Below are positions 33,551 through 46,000 of a stretch of DNA of 64,000 nt, piece by piece (within the stretch, counting starts at the first letter, position 1; the number at the start of each line of letters is the position of its first letter). A program made the position numbers and the translations under genes. The notes beneath the pieces were generated by a model, which had not been told where the DNA came from, made no database searches, and saw nothing but the letters and a program-made list of their open reading frames with translations. This DNA is from Bilabrum cf. latius (taxonomy: Eukaryota > Bigyra: Bicosoecida > Bigyra > Bicosoecida), in NCBI GenBank assembly GCA_965178125.1, contig OZ237742.1, forward strand, positions 124,001-188,000, read 5' to 3'.

Positions 33551-35164
33551 TCAACCCAAAAGAAGACCTGCTATTCTAACCATCAGGCTGCGCCCGATCA
33601 GCGACCTCGGCCTTCTGCCTCGAGCATGCTCGCCGCGTCCCGAAGCGCCTGAGGCGGAGCTCCCGCTTGCCGCACCTGGGCTTGCAGCTGCCATCCCACT
33701 ACTTCCTCCCGCACCGCTTAAATGCCAATGACTAGCCCCGTTGGCACGCACTTCCTGGTCGTCAATTCCGAGGCCGGGAGGCGCCGCCGCCGCGCTGCCA
33801 CTGCCATGCATTGGACCCGCCTTGACCCCCTGCTCCCCCTGCCCTGTCAAGCCCTTGCCCTCCCCCTGCTTCACCACGCGCCTCGCGCCTCTGCCCAGCT
33901 CCTCATCTATGCTGGGCAGCGCCACTGCGCACGCCGCTGCCATCAGCACGGGGGCCACCATGGCGGGTATGGAGGCAGGCAGCCACCCCTTGGCCGCAGC
34001 TCTCGCCCACAGCGTCTGCAGCGCGCGGGGGGCCACGTAGCACGCCAGCTCCTGTCGCCTGCCCCGGGGCTCCAGCAGCACGGACAGCCCACACAGGAGG
34101 CTGCCGAGCGATGGCCCGGCCACGGTATCGTCTCGCAGCGCGGCCCTGGTCACCGACACGCCCGTCCACACGAGGGACACGAAGAGGCCGATGAACAGAG
34201 AGGAGCGGGAGGCGCCGCGCGCCACCTTCAGGACAACACCCAGGAGGTTCCGCAGGCTGGGGCGCCGCACAAGCCCGGGCACCTTTGCGACCAGTACCGC
34301 GAGCAGCTGCACGGGCACGTTGATGGCCAGCGCCGCCAGGAACGCCCTCGCGAGCCGGGCCGCCGAGTTGGCCCGCCAGTCGGTCCCCAGCTCGGGGTGC
34401 ACCAGCTGGTGCGAGATGAACCCGAACAAGGGGTCCCCCTCTTTGGGATCCAGCCCGTGCTGCTGGCAGTAGGACCGCAGCACGGGGTGGTGGTCCCCGT
34501 AGCCCCCCTCGGCCCCGCTCTTGAGCAGCCTGAGGGCGTGCAGCAGCCGACCGTCCATGTCTGCCATCGTGGTGATCCAGCGGTTGTACGCGGCAGGGAG
34601 CGCGCGGGGGTGGTAGAACCAGCTGTACATGATGACCCAGCAGCTGAGCACGAACGAGACGGTCTCGAGATGCGACCAGCGGGGCAGCTCGCCCCTGGCA
34701 ATGGCCCGGCGGGCGACAAAGGCGCCGGCTCGCACCGCGGCGTGCAGCGATAGGACCGTTGGATCGAAGTACGTGTCCCTTAGGGGGAGCAGAAGCAGCA
34801 CCGTGAGGCCTGAGAGTGCACCGCACGCAGTTGGTGGTAGCTTGGCCCTCCTCGCCAAACGATAGGCAAGACCGAAGCTAGCTGCCCAAAGTCCGACATG
34901 CAGCGCTCGCCGGCCGAACGCCGACCGTAGCACCCTCTCGGGTACCTTTCGAAATGCTAGCTTCCCTTGGATAGCTCTCGTTAGCAATGGTATCGATGAA
35001 ACGCAAATGTGGATTCCCATACCGGCCAGCATTCTCAAGAGGGCAGACTTCAGGTCCGAGGCCACGCTGTCATCCGGATCGGTGCTGGCAGCGCTCTGGT
35101 CCGCAGTAATCGAGTCTCGATTGGCCTGTGCCGGTACACAACAGCTGGTTGCGCTTGATGACAT
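33551..35164 (-). CDS. TMEM135-like multi-pass membrane protein
   Basis: 537 residues, ATG 35164 (an in-frame TGA lies just upstream) to TGA 33551. It is one of the few genes here without any TAG. It matches the fungal/algal TMEM135 family: several hydrophobic helices, the YHPRALPAAYNRWI block (about 190), then YG..hPVLRSYC..HGLDP (about 230), HQLVHPELG, a long helical pair, and LLEPRGRRQELACYVAPRAL near residue 385. Relatives act at mitochondria, peroxisomes and lipid storage. The C-terminal 110 residues are Ser/Gly-rich and disordered. It is head-to-head with ecdysoneless across 149 bases. Confidence 0.82.
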   Translation of the reverse strand: MSSSATSCCVPAQANRDSITADQSAASTDPDDSVASDLKSALLRMLAGMGIHICVSSIPLLTRAIQGKLAFRKVPERVLRSAFGRRALHVGLWAASFGLAYRLARRAKLPPTACGALSGLTVLLLLPLRDTYFDPTVLSLHAAVRAGAFVARRAIARGELPRWSHLETVSFVLSCWVIMYSWFYHPRALPAAYNRWITTMADMDGRLLHALRLLKSGAEGGYGDHHPVLRSYCQQHGLDPKEGDPLFGFISHQLVHPELGTDWRANSAARLARAFLAALAINVPVQLLAVLVAKVPGLVRRPSLRNLLGVVLKVARGASRSSLFIGLFVSLVWTGVSVTRAALRDDTVAGPSLGSLLCGLSVLLEPRGRRQELACYVAPRALQTLWARAAAKGWLPASIPAMVAPVLMAAACAVALPSIDEELGRGARRVVKQGEGKGLTGQGEQGVKAGPMHGSGSAAAAPPGLGIDDQEVRANGASHWHLSGAGGSSGMAAASPGAASGSSASGASGRGEHARGRRPRSLIGRSLMVRIAGLLLG

Positions 35165-35313
35165 GGCTCACTCAGGATTTCATCTGGTTCTATAGCTGCT
35201 GAACAGTTGCAAACTCCAGGCACGGACAGATACATATTCCTTCATGAAGGTTCCTTTCTCTGGAGACTTGCGGCAACTCACTCTTTTCCTTCTTCCCTTG
35301 TTTCATGTCCGCC
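35165..35313. promoter_or_regulatory. 149-bp bidirectional promoter region
   Basis: The start codons at 35164 (minus) and 35314 (plus) lie back to back, so this short stretch must drive both genes. It is pyrimidine-rich on the plus strand near 35270-35305. No specific factor site can be named. Confidence 0.55.
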
Positions 35314-38220
35314 ATGGACAGCTTGCAGGAAATTTTCTCGCGGTCCGATGCGGTGTTTAGTAGCCGCGGGGGCGCAAATGGACCGTAGTTGGCCCAGAGC
35401 TCTGCCCTTCGCCGAGTGCTTGCTGCGAAGCCAGCTGAAGAGGAACGGCTATTGAGGGCTACGATCTTCGTGTAGGAGCATGCTCGCCAGAGCGGCCGTA
35501 GTGTAGCACTATCCGCGCTACGGGGCATCGACGATGCGGCCGGACCGGGATACACATGGCACGTAGAACCTCCAACCTGCGGCGAGAGCGGCAGCTAGGG
35601 CCCGTTCAGTACTTGCAGCATCCTGCTGCGATTCGGCGAGTATGCCGGAGACGAGTGGGTGGCAACAGATGGTATCATTCGAAGTACGGACAGGAACAGC
35701 GGGGTTTACACGTTCCTCCGCGACGAAGACGGCGAGTTCCTCGCGATCGAGGTTGCCGAGCATCTGCCCGGCTGGATGGATGAGGGAAATGCAGAGGGCC
35801 GCGTGCTGATCCACCGGGGAAAGCTTCACCTCATCAGCCCAACAGTGGTACCTTGGTCCCCCGACAACTCGCCGCTGGCCCCCGACCGAGCGATCGCGGC
35901 GGTGTCCAGCGGCCTCTCAGGGACGGGGCCCAGCACGCTCGCACCGCGCGCCTGCCAGGTCACCCTCGAGCGCAAGCGGGAGGAGGCGCTGCGCGAGGCC
36001 AGATAGCAGCAGCTCCGGCTGGCAGTGCGCGCGCCCCCTCGCGTGCTGCGAGCACTGGAGCAAGTGCCCCAGCTGGGGGCGCACGCGTGCAGGGCAGTGG
36101 CCTACAGGGACCAGCGGGACGAGGGGCAGCTGGTGTCCGCCCGAAGGTTCCTAGCGAACCGTGGTCCTGCGAGAGAGGGGGGCGGCGGGGCGAGTGCCTT
36201 GGAGGCGGGCGTGGTTCGGCTGACGAGGTGCCTGTTTGCCCAGCTGACTGGGGGTCAGCTGTCGCTGCCTCGCAGGGTCAGGGACATGGTAGAGACGGGG
36301 GCTGAGGGAGAGGGAGAAGGAGAAGGAGAGGGGAAGGGGGAGCTGGGCACTGATAGGGGTGGTCAATCGAAGGATGATGAGACAGCCGGTGGAAACGGGG
36401 AAGCTGCTAGCACCAGCAGCAGCAGCAGCAGTACAAGCAGCAGCAGCAAAGCCTAGGCCATGTACGGCTTGCGGCTGTGGGCAGGCCTGGAGATACTCGC
36501 GGGTCGGGCCGCGCGCGCAGGCCGGCACGAGAGCGCCGCCCGTGCCCGCCACCGCAGGGAACAAGGGGTCGAGGGGAAGGAGGCTGCCAGACGCACGAGG
36601 CTGGTGGCGAGGCTGCTGCGGCTGCGGTAGGAGGCGGGGCGAGAGGCAGAGGCAAGGGCTAGTGGCGCAAGGGCAAGGGCAGGGGCAGGGTCTGATCAAG
36701 GGACCGGTGAGGCAGGCAGGAAGGCAACCGAGGTGGAGCGGCTGATTGTTGCCATGGACCCCATGCATAGAGCAGGTGTGACAAGTGCAGATGAAGCCGT
36801 GCGCGCTGCAATACGAGAAGCCAAGCTGGCTGGACCATCGGTGGGTGGACCATCAGTGGCCGGTGCATCCCCGGGTCCTGGCCTTGCCGCCTCTGCTGCT
36901 TCCTCTGCTTCTGATTCTGCGGCTGCTTCCGATTCCCATGTTTCCTCTGCTTTCGCCCTGGAAGCCAAGCTGACCAAGGTAGGCAAATGCCTGCGGGCTG
37001 TATCGAGCACGACAGCGGATGGCGCCAAGAAGGAGGAGGGGGGGCAGGATTGTGATGGAGCAGGGAGCGATGGAGCGGGGGAGACATCGGGGCGCGAGGC
37101 TTTCGAGTTCCTTCGGGCTGCCTCTAGTGCCCCAGTCGTGTCTTTGGCGCTCAGTCGAAGCGGAGAGAGGGCTGAAGCCGCTGCTGGCAGTGGTGGTGGA
37201 GAGAGGGCCGGCAAGATGGGGTTGGGGATGGGCATCAAGAGGGAGAGGGAGAGGGAGGAGGGGAGGGGGATGGGCATCAAGAGGGAGAGGGAGAGGGAGA
37301 GGGAGAGGGAGAGGGAGAGGGAGAGGGGGATGGGCCCTCGGGCGGACTCCATGGCATGGCTGCAGGCTGCCCCGGAGGAGATCGAGAGGCTGCTGCAGAG
37401 GCACACGGCGGAAGTGGCTCGTCTGCAGGGCAAGGGAGGTGCAGTGCATGGTGGTGCAGGCACCGACGCCAGTGGTGGCGGGGCCAGCGCAGGCCCTTCT
37501 GACGGTCCTGCCTCGGGCGTGGATGTCGCGGCGAATGCCCTCTTAGGTGGGTTGAGAGCTCTGGTGGACAAGACCAGTGACGCAGCTGGGCTTGACGTGG
37601 CAGGCGGTGCTAGTGGCCGGGGTGAGGGTGTTGGTGAGTCTCGCTTGCCTGCCACCAGCGGGGATGGGTCCGGCAGCGAGCACTCATTGAGCGACTCGAG
37701 CGAGTTCTGGTATGATTCTGACGACAGCTTTGGCGCACCTGATTAGAGGGGCAGTGATACAGATATCCATGAAGACAGGGATATCGATGAGGATGGGGTA
37801 CCGGCCCACAGCGCGGGTGCAGGTGCAAGTGGAGAGGGGGATCCTTTGGATGAGGGCGAGTGGAGCGACGCGGAGGATTCGGGGTTGGACGTTTCGGGCC
37901 AAGGGAATGATGGAGCGAAGGAGGGGCGCGTGCCTTCCCAGCGAGAGGTGTACGCAGCCATGGACGAGCAGCTGAGGAGCCAGATGCAGGCGGGCAGAGG
38001 CAGCGAGCCAGCCATCGCCAGTGCCGGGCCTGAACATGGCAGCCGCGAGGATGACGTGGACGAAGAGCTCGTGGAGTCCCTGTTAGAAGCAGTCTCCGAG
38101 GAGGGCCAGCTGGCAGGCCCTGCCAGTAGCCTGCTGCGGTCCTTTGGTCTGGAGCTGCCTCCCGAATGGCTCCTTGCCGGGGTAGCAAAGGAGAGGGCGG
38201 GGCAGGGATAGCAAGCGTGA
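35314..38220 (+). CDS. ECD: Ecdysoneless (ECD/SGT1) homolog
   Basis: About 968 residues, ATG 35314 (context gccATGg) to TGA 38218. Relatives are conserved eukaryotic proteins tied to pre-mRNA splicing, transcription and cell-cycle control. Family landmarks: LRFGEYAGDEWV (about 107), RDEDGEFLAIEVAEHLPGW (about 133), the N..GRVLIHRGKLHLI block, a region matching VRVPxxVxxVLxxxPQL (about 235), MYGLRLWAGLEIL (about 383) and, at the C-terminus, YAAMDEQLR, LVESLLEAVS and GPASSLLRSFGLELP. In-frame TAGs, at positions including 35473, 36007, 36454, 37744 and 38209, are read through; several separate diagnostic motifs. Middle linkers carry Glu-Gly, Ser and Arg-Glu repeats that lengthen the protein beyond the usual 600-700 residues. 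TAG = sense is essential for this gene. Confidence 0.9.
37228..37331 (+). repeat. Coding GAGAGG minisatellite with duplicated GMGIKRE unit
   Basis: A gggatgggcatcaagagg unit occurs at about 37227 and again at 37268, each followed by gagagg hexamers (about four, then ten). This gives Gly-Met-Gly-Ile-Lys followed by Arg-Glu dipeptide runs in the ecdysoneless linker. Confidence 0.85.
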
Positions 38221-38283
38221 TTGAAAAGGGATCTCTGTCGGATGACACTGGAAATTTGCCTCTTGCAACACGATAGAACATCG

Positions 38284-39132
38284 TCATAGAGGGATAGTGC
38301 TGGCCGCCGCCCCCGCCCCTCTCCTCGGGCCCTCGTCGGCAGCCGGCCCCAGCGCTCGGTTGGCCCTCCGAAATAGGACCCGTAGGGGCCTCCCAGCTTC
38401 TCGAAAATCCCTTGAAACTTCTGCAAGAGTCGTATGAATCGCCAAGTTCCTTTCATTGACTGCGATCACACCATCGCCAACCTGGATTTTGCCCGAGGCG
38501 CGAGCTGCCTGTGGCGTGCCGTCGGGAAAGTCTTTGAGCTGCCCAACAACAACCTCCCTCTGGGCATTCAGGACTACTATCATGCCGATGGGCTCCGGTC
38601 CAAATGTGACTGTGTAGTAGGGAGAATCGCCCGCCCGCCCGCTTTCAGCCAGCTCCGCCACGGCCGCAAGCTCCTCCGTGACCTGCTGGTGCAGCAACGT
38701 TCGGAGCTGCAGCTCGTCTTGCAACCGGCGGATCTCTGCCGCTTGCTTGTCGACCTTCATTTCTAGCATAGAAACTCGTTCCACGGATCGTGTATCCCTT
38801 TTCGATGCTCTACTCTAAGAGGGAGAGCGAATGCCGCGCTGCCTCGACGCCGACCGGACCGGCGATGCTCGAGCACTGCTGGCGGCGCCGCTACCCGATT
38901 GCCGCGCAGCCCTAAGCAAAGATGATGCCCTGCTAGATGCACGAGAAGCTGTGCGCGAAGCAGGGCGGCTCTGTCTCGACGAGCTCCGCCCCGTCCGTCT
39001 GTGTCTCAACGCGCTACTGCTTCGCGGCTTCGACGACGACCTTGACCGAGTTGATGCCGAGTCGCTATCCCTGAGCTTGAGGTTTCTGGCTTGATTTTGA
39101 GTGCTGAATTCATCGAGAGTTTCAGCGTGCAT
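38284..39132 (-). CDS. PDZ-domain protein with Arg-Ser-rich head and coiled coil
   Basis: About 282 residues from ATG 39132 (TCTGCCATG context; an in-frame ATG at 39246 would add 38 residues) to TGA 38284. Order: an Arg/Ser-rich disordered segment (about 20-110), a TAG at 38815 read through, a coiled coil (about 120-155, VSMLEMKVDKQAAEIRRLQ), and a PDZ domain (about 170-260). In the PDZ, FGPEPIGMIVV is the carboxylate-binding loop strand and GKIQVGDGVIAVNER the conserved helix-strand turn. The loop reads PIGM instead of GLGF. Its stop lies 63 bases from the ecdysoneless stop, convergent. The binding partner is unknown. Confidence 0.78.
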
Positions 39133-39305
39133 GGCAGATAGGCTTGGAGTGGAGCACGAGGCGAGCGCGGAGGGACGGGATTGAGCCAACTTTGAAACGA
39201 CACGCAACTGCTTTTCGACGATCGAGCAATACAGTTTCACGTGCATTTGGCTGCTGCACAGACGGCAAGCGAAGGTGCCACCCTGCAACACAATCCCCAA
39301 TCGAA

Positions 39306-42300
39306 TCAACCTTCCCTGAGCACGTAGGCGAGAATGTACGCCTCCCTGCGGGTGCGCGGGTCGTCGAGCACGTGGTCCGGCAGGTCACCCACCTGGCTGT
39401 CGTCCCAGCGCCTCCACTGCTCGTCTGTCAGCATCTTGACCAGTGCCATGCCATACAACTCTTTCAATTCCTCCGCGTTGTCCTCTCGAAGATCATCGTC
39501 GACTCTGTTTCGGTTGTGCTACTCCACTATCCCGTCCAGCAGCACCCCCATATCATCCAGCCCGAGCCCAACAGGGAGGCCCTTGGCGTCGCAGATGTAG
39601 TGCCCGTGTCGGGGACTCTCCCCCTGGTGTCGAAGGACGCTACGGAGCTCGTACACTGCCCTGCGGCTGCAGCGGGGGCGGGAGTGCGCGCTCGCAGCCG
39701 TGGAACCGTCCTCCTCCCCCCCGGGCGCCTCCCTGCCTCCTGCACCGCCACACGGTGCCTGCGTTTGCCCGAACACAGAATCAAGAACGTCCTTTCCTGG
39801 CCTCCCGGCAGATCCATCCATCATTGCCACCCCTAGATCGGGCAAGCCCGCTCCCTTCGCCGCTCCCTTTGCCCTTGCCATTGCCTTGACTCCTGCTGTG
39901 TCCTCGTCCTCGTCTTCAGGCACGTCAGGCCCGCCGTCCCAACGCCGCTCGAACAGCGAGGCACCAAGGTACCGAGGCAGCCACGAGTCCACCAACCGTT
40001 GCCTAGCTGCCTCGGTGGCCGCTGCGCTGCTGGATGCCTGGGAGGACCTGCGCCTCTTCTTGGACGAGGAAGAAGACGAGGACGAGGAAGAAGACCCAGC
40101 CGCAGAATCAGAGGCAGATGCAGCTGAGGAGGAGGAGGAGGAGGATGAGGAAGAGGAAGAAGAGGGAGTGGGCTGCTTCTTTCTCGGGAAGCCTTCAGCC
40201 TCGTCGTCCGCCAGTGCGCCTGCGTCGATCACCACCTCGCTGAGGGTCGCGCTCTGCTCGGGCGATGTCGCGAGTGCCGAGGCAGGGGGCTGGCTAGGGA
40301 CCAGTCCGCCCATCTCGGCAGCCGCACCCGGGGCTTGCCTCGATGGCGTGCCCTTGAGGCTGCCTTCCTCGCTGTCGCAGTCAATGATGTCCTCCGCCTG
40401 GGAGCCACTCAGCGATGGGTCAGACCCGGACTCCTTGCCGTCCTCCGGCTCGATCGGGTGCCTGGACGGCCGGTCGTCGTCGGTCGAACGCAGCGCGGTG
40501 GTGCGAGTCTCGTCGCTAGACGTGGAGTCGCGCCGCTACCCCAGCCGTACCTCGGTCACCAGCGCCCCCAGTCCCGTCCCGCGGTCCAGGGGGGAGTCCA
40601 CCGAGTCCTCGGAGCTGAGCATGGCGTCAAACGGCTTGCGCCGCTTGCTGCCCAGCTGAGGGTTGCTGGATGCCCGCGGCTGGCTTCGCCTCTTCAAGCG
40701 AGTACGTCTAGTGCCCTCGATTCCAGGCTTGCCGCGGCTGGCCCCGGAGTCCCGCCCGTCACTCTCGCTGCCTGACCCATCGCTTGTAATGTCCAGCTCG
40801 TCCTAAACCTTGTTGATCCTGAGCTGGCCGCCCTGCTGCAGATTGCCAACGCCACCACTGCTACTGCCTCGGGAATTGCCCCCCGCGCTACGCAGCCCTC
40901 CTCCAATCACGTCGTCTCGCCGTGCGCGCGGCTTGTCCGTATTCTGCTGCTGCTGCGCTGGCGAGGTCATCCGCTTGTAGGCCGGTTGCCCTGGTAGGAG
41001 GAGCGCATTGTCCGAGTCGTCCTCATCGTCATCCGAATAGTCGTCCTTCTCCTTCTCGTTCTCCTCGCCTTCACTCGTGTCTGCACCCTGACCCCTCGAA
41101 TCTTTGGAATCTTTCACCTTGCCGGAAGCACGCCCGGACTCTGCCTCGGATCCCGGGCTGGACGGTACTGTGTTGGATGGACCCCTTATGGGACTAGGGC
41201 TGGCTGAGGCTGCTGAGCCTGCGTGCGATTTGCCTTCGCTGCCCCTTCCGCGCCTACCTTGCTACTGGCTGTTCCCCGGAGCCTCGCTTTCGTCATCATC
41301 CGACGATAACTCGATCGGCCCCCTCCCCGTGCTCCCACTCTGCCCGTTGCCGCCCCCACCGCGCAACCTCAGCACAGAGACGCCGCCGCCCTTGAGCTCG
41401 ACGTAATCGCCAGCCTGTTTCTTCTTTGCGCTGCTGCTGCCACTGCTGCTGCTGGACGAGGAATTGGGGCTCGCTTTTGTCGCTGTGCCGGCTGCAGGAG
41501 GCAGCCTCCCGGCCCCCGTGATGCTTCTATCCCACTGCGCGTGGCCCCCCTGCGGCGCACGGTGCTTGCTTGAGGCAGTCACCAAGCTGGAGGGGATCAC
41601 GCGGTTGCTTCGGGCACGCTCGGACAGCGAACTGCTTTCAGTAACCGCTTCGAAAAGTGCGCTTGCGGGCTGACCTGTGGCCATCTCTACTAACTACCTT
41701 GCCCTCCTGCTGGACCCACCAGACATCAGACCAGATGTTCGCGCCCCAGACTTGCGGCTGATGGCAGGTGTCGAAGGCATTCCTCCTGCGTTGGGAGAAG
41801 TGACCGGCGGCATGGGTCCTTTCGATCCGCTGCGTTGCTGCGCGCGGCCCTGATACAACCTCGAGGTGGCGGCGAGACTTCCCATCGGGTAGCGCGAGTT
41901 TGGCAACCCCGACTGCTGCGGAGGCCTGCTAGGAGCCGGCTCGGGCTCGGGTTCTCCCCCTGCCGCCTTACGCAGCTTGGCTGCAGAGGCATCCATCGGC
42001 AGGGCGCTCTGAGCCAGGCACCGGATCGCACATGGCCCCGTGTGCTCCTGCGGGGGTGCCCTCACGGCTGGGCTCGTGAGCTGCGTGAGGTCGAGCACGG
42101 GGTCGATTCCCACTTCCTTGGCCACCTTAAGATACCGGAACTGCACATTACCAGTGTAGTCCACCTGCTTGATCCCTTGGAACCTCTTCAGGTGCACGAG
42201 CATGACCCGCGGCAGGGCTGAGATGACCGGCGTGAATACGGCCCGCCCGTGCCCGCAGTGCTCGCACTTCCTGTCCCTCACCTCGGGGTCGAAGGTGGCG

Positions 42301-45300
42301 CGCAGGCAAGCATCCAGGCTGATCCTGCCCTCTAGACCGCTAGACTTGAGGATCCGGCGGTGCGGCTGAAGCCGTTTCTGGACATCTTCTTCGTCGATGA
42401 GGCACTCTGCTAGCGCTGCGCACTCTCCGTCGGCTGATTCTTGCTCTGATGATTGAGAGTCTCCAAGCAAAGAAATCTGCACCTCCGGGCTAGATGGCTT
42501 GGAAGGCTCTCCTTCACTTGCAGCCGCATCGTCTCTCTTGCCATCGGCTGCTTCCGCCTCTTGCAATGCACCCTGTGGGGCATCCTCGTGCTCCACCCGG
42601 CGCCGCTTGCGGCTCCTGCCGCCCGGATCCTCGGACTGCTCAAATGTGCTCTTAGCTGACGTCACGTTGGCACCATCGGCTTGAGGCGAGGATTCTCCAT
42701 CAATCGGGGCCTACTCGGCACTCGCCGCAGCATCGCCATCCTGCATGGCCTCCTGCTGTGCGCCCTCCCCAGCATCGGACCCGCCGGACGCTGCCTTCTG
42801 CTTCCGCGCCCTCCTCCTTCGCCTCCGCTCCCTCTTGCGCCTCCTGGCGTCCTTCCTCCGCTGCTTGGCTCGCTCCAGCGCCTCCCGGACCTCCTTAGAG
42901 TCCTCGGCATTCGCGTCTGCCACGTCGCATTCCATCCTTGAGTGCAGCTCCACGCGGCTGTAAGCATGCCCGCACCGGCAGCATTGCACGCGCACCGTCG
43001 TCTCCAGACCAAAGAGGGAATGAGACGGCATCTGCCGCTGGTGCACCCACGCGACTGCTCGGTCTAAAAGCTCGGCTTGCACCTCGGGTGGCATTGACGC
43101 GCTGTCTGCAACTGCACCGCTGCTGTCGGACGACTCGGTGGCGGCCACATGGACGGGAGCGTCTGAGCGGACTCCAGCCCGGTGCATAGCCCGAAGCAAT
43201 CCATCGGCATCCACCGTCTGGCGAAGGGACTTCGCGTGAAGCTGGCTTGTGTCCGCAGCTGGACTGGAGAGTGACGAAGCGATGTGCACCGCACCGTCTG
43301 AAAACGCAAACTCGCTATTCTTTGACTGAAGCCCCCCTGCCACTGCTCGTACTGTGTCTTCTACAGTGTCCAGCTTGCCCATGATCGCGTGCTCCAGAGC
43401 TGGCTACTTGCCGAACAGGGCCGCGTCTCGGTCGAGCTGGTTCACGAGTGCGGTCAGGGCCTCGTCTGCGTCCTGCTGCCTGAACGAGTGCTGCCCAAAG
43501 TCTGGATTAACCCTGCCGAGGTGCCCCCTCAAAGAGCTGATGTTTTGCATCACCGATTTGCGAAAGTCGCCGGGACTCATGCAGCCACTGCTGATAGCTA
43601 GCTCTTGCTTTAGCCTCGAATGAGCCAGCAGAAAACACCGAAGAGCCGGAGATTGCATTGTCCCACCGGTACAATACAGCGCTGGCACGTCAGCTAGCGC
43701 CTTCAGCAGCGGCCTAACTTCGCTATGCACAACTGCAGAGGGTCCTGCTTGCTGCAGAGATTCGCTGGCCGTGATAAACGATCGCGCTACTGCACCCACG
43801 CCATCCTGACCATCATCATCGGCGTCTGTGTTTGAGTCGTCAGCCTTCATCTCTCGTTCTGCGACGCTCTTCATCTGTTCAACGAGGTTGGAATTGGGGC
43901 GTTGCGCCGAACCCGCGGCCGCCTACTTCTCATTGCTAGCGCTATCCTGCCTGTCCGTCCATCCCTCGATAGCGCCCAGGCAGCCCGCTACAGTCCTGAT
44001 CATCGCGGCCTCAGAGGCGGAGATGGGTGTGGCCCCCGTGCCCAGCGCGGCATCGGTGGACAGGCAGCCGCCCTCACTGCCCCCTGGTAGTGCCAGGACA
44101 CCCTCCCGGTCCTCCACGGCGGTGCAGTCGTGCAGCTAGCCAGATACCATGCTCCAATCCACCCTCTTTATCCCATTGTTGGCCGCCACGTCTCCCCTGA
44201 GTTTCAGCGCCCTGATCCTCGCGAGGGACAGCCCGCCCAGGGCAGCAGACCCCAGCATGCTCCGCGCGAAGGGGGGGCAGTGGCCCAGCATGGCCAGCAC
44301 CGAGTTCAGGTAGCACGTGTTCCCCATATTTCTGGTGCCGAATCGGAGGTAGTCTCGCCGGGGAACAACGAAGGTGGACGGCTGGGCCTGCCAGTGGTGG
44401 GTCAGGGTGCCCTGTTGCCGTGCCGGAGGGGGGCTCGAGGCAGCCGACAGACCCGGGAACACGGGTGAGTCGCCGCGCCCGCCGCCACGGTCCTCCACGG
44501 ATTCAAACTCCATGCGTTCCACGGGATCGGGTGAGCCAGAAGACCCTGGGCCGTCACCGTTGGCGGCCGAAGAGCTCCTCGTACCCGACGCCTACAACTT
44601 GCTGCCTGACAGGGCGACATCAGCAGCATTGCAGCCCCTCAATACTGGCTGGCTAGAAAGTGAAACCTTTGGCTTCAACGTGCCTGTTTCAGGAGCCTTG
44701 CGTTCGGATAGCTTTTCATGGTGATTCTGGCGGCGAGCGGGGCTGCCTTCAGCAGTTAGATCGATCATGCTTTGGCGGCTTTTGGAGGGGTGGCCAGGCG
44801 TTGTTGAGGGATCGCCAATGCCTGATTCGGTAGAGTCCTTCTAACGCGCAGCTGCCTGCTGATATTCCGAACGGTCAACCTTTACAACTTTCGTGCGCAG
44901 CTCTCTGTGCAGCACCTCGGCTACGAGAGGCTTTGCTTCCACTCGAAGCTTGGAAACCGCGCCTGTATCTATGATAAATAAATCCGACTCAACGACACTA
45001 GACTATCCCTTTCGACCATTGGTGATGTCGCTGCTGAGCACTTTGACACGAAGTTCGAATTCCTGTGTGGATAAAAGCAAAAGGAACAGGAACTCCTTGA
45101 CCAGACAGCATGATCTGGGCAAAATAGTCTAATGCAAAGCATCTGCCACATAGACTCACCAGTTTACTGGCGCTTTTGTCGTAGACGAGTAGCTGATGTT
45201 TGAAGCCGTCGGGCCCAGAGAAAGTTGCGAGTTGGAGCCAGCAAACGGAAGATTTGGCAACAATTCCTTCAATAGACAGTCTCGCGCATTTCTGCAGGAG

Positions 45301-45516
45301 AGACATGCGGTTGCGTGTGGACGTCTGAGAGTGCGGGCGACGGAATAGTCCGATTTGCGATTCAGGCGCTGCCGGGGAGGTTCCGCTGAGCAGGTGCTCG
45401 TGCGCGGCGGCATGCTCGTCCGTCAAATCCGCGCACAGGCTCGCTCCGCCGGCATTTGCATCAGCGATTGTTAAGATGCGAGCATACCGTCTTGTATCGG
45501 GAGGTGTCCCGCCCAT
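39306..45516 (-). CDS. Ubiquitin-specific protease with very long inserts (one intron)
   Basis: join 45516-45160 and 45062-39306, about 2,037 residues, ATG in GCCATGG context to TGA 39306. It removes ubiquitin from conjugates. The nucleophile Cys lies in RNMGNTCYLNSVLAML (Cys about 369). The box-2 block (DFGQHSFRQQDADEAL) and two CxxC zinc-ribbon pairs follow (VQCCRCGHAY; CEHCGHGRAV, then LPRVMLVHLKRFQG). The His box YELRSVLRHQG...GHYICDA (His about 1940) and the terminal EAYILAYVLREG complete the fold. Cys and His are about 1,570 residues apart, against 300-350 normally, because acidic, Ser-rich and Arg-rich inserts fill the fold. About ten in-frame TAGs (for example plus-strand CTA at 44136, 43923, 43404, 42711, 41694, 41262, 40803) are read as sense. 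The first exon (IEGIVAKSSVCWLQL..) may form a PH-like N-terminal domain. Confidence 0.88.
45063..45159 (-). other. Intron of the ubiquitin-specific protease gene
   Basis: 97 bases, donor CTG/GTGAGT and acceptor TTATCCACACAG/GAA with a clear pyrimidine tract, phase 0. Unspliced, the downstream frame meets a TGA inside the intron; splicing joins two open frames (..SASKL to EFELRVKV..). Confidence 0.8.
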
Positions 45517-46000
45517 GGCTCCCGGAGGACACGAGTGGCGAAGCCATTCTGAACTCCGGAACGGAACGCGGGTTGTTGATCCGCATCGTGCCCAATGCAG
45601 TGGGTTGTGCAGATATGCCTCCTTGCCGCAGCTGGGCGATGGGGCACGCTTTGACGTGGGGCACGAACAGCCGTAAGGCGTATGTTCCCATAGTTGGTGG
45701 AGATTGTGAGAAATTTGTTATCGCAGCCGCCCACGTCGAGTGGGGGGGTTGCCTCCTGCGACTAACCACTCCCAGTGCTCCCACATCTTTGCACCCTCCA
45801 GCCTCGCTAATGTTTTCAGCACCCCGTCTCACCAGAGGCCAGGCTTACTGTGCTGGAACTCATATGCCAGAATACCAGATATCAGAATACCAGAATAGTT
45901 TAATAGTTTGGTAGTGTAAAACAATTGCATTGGGGGGGGGAAGACATTCGGGGGACTCAACTCAAAAGCGCACGCTATCACGAAGAAACATCTGGAACGA
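45517..46000. other. Upstream region of the USP gene
   Basis: 484 bases between the USP start and LINE copy B. The plus strand is open over 45456-45914, but that frame overlaps the USP first exon and has no family. A short agaatacc-type repeat lies near 45870-45895 and an 8-10 base G run near 45932. No RNA gene is visible. Confidence 0.5.

Noticed and set aside
45456-45914. Plus-strand 152-codon open frame upstream of LINE copy B
   Set aside because: It overlaps the USP first exon on the opposite strand, which is supported by a strong donor and acceptor; no family resemblance.
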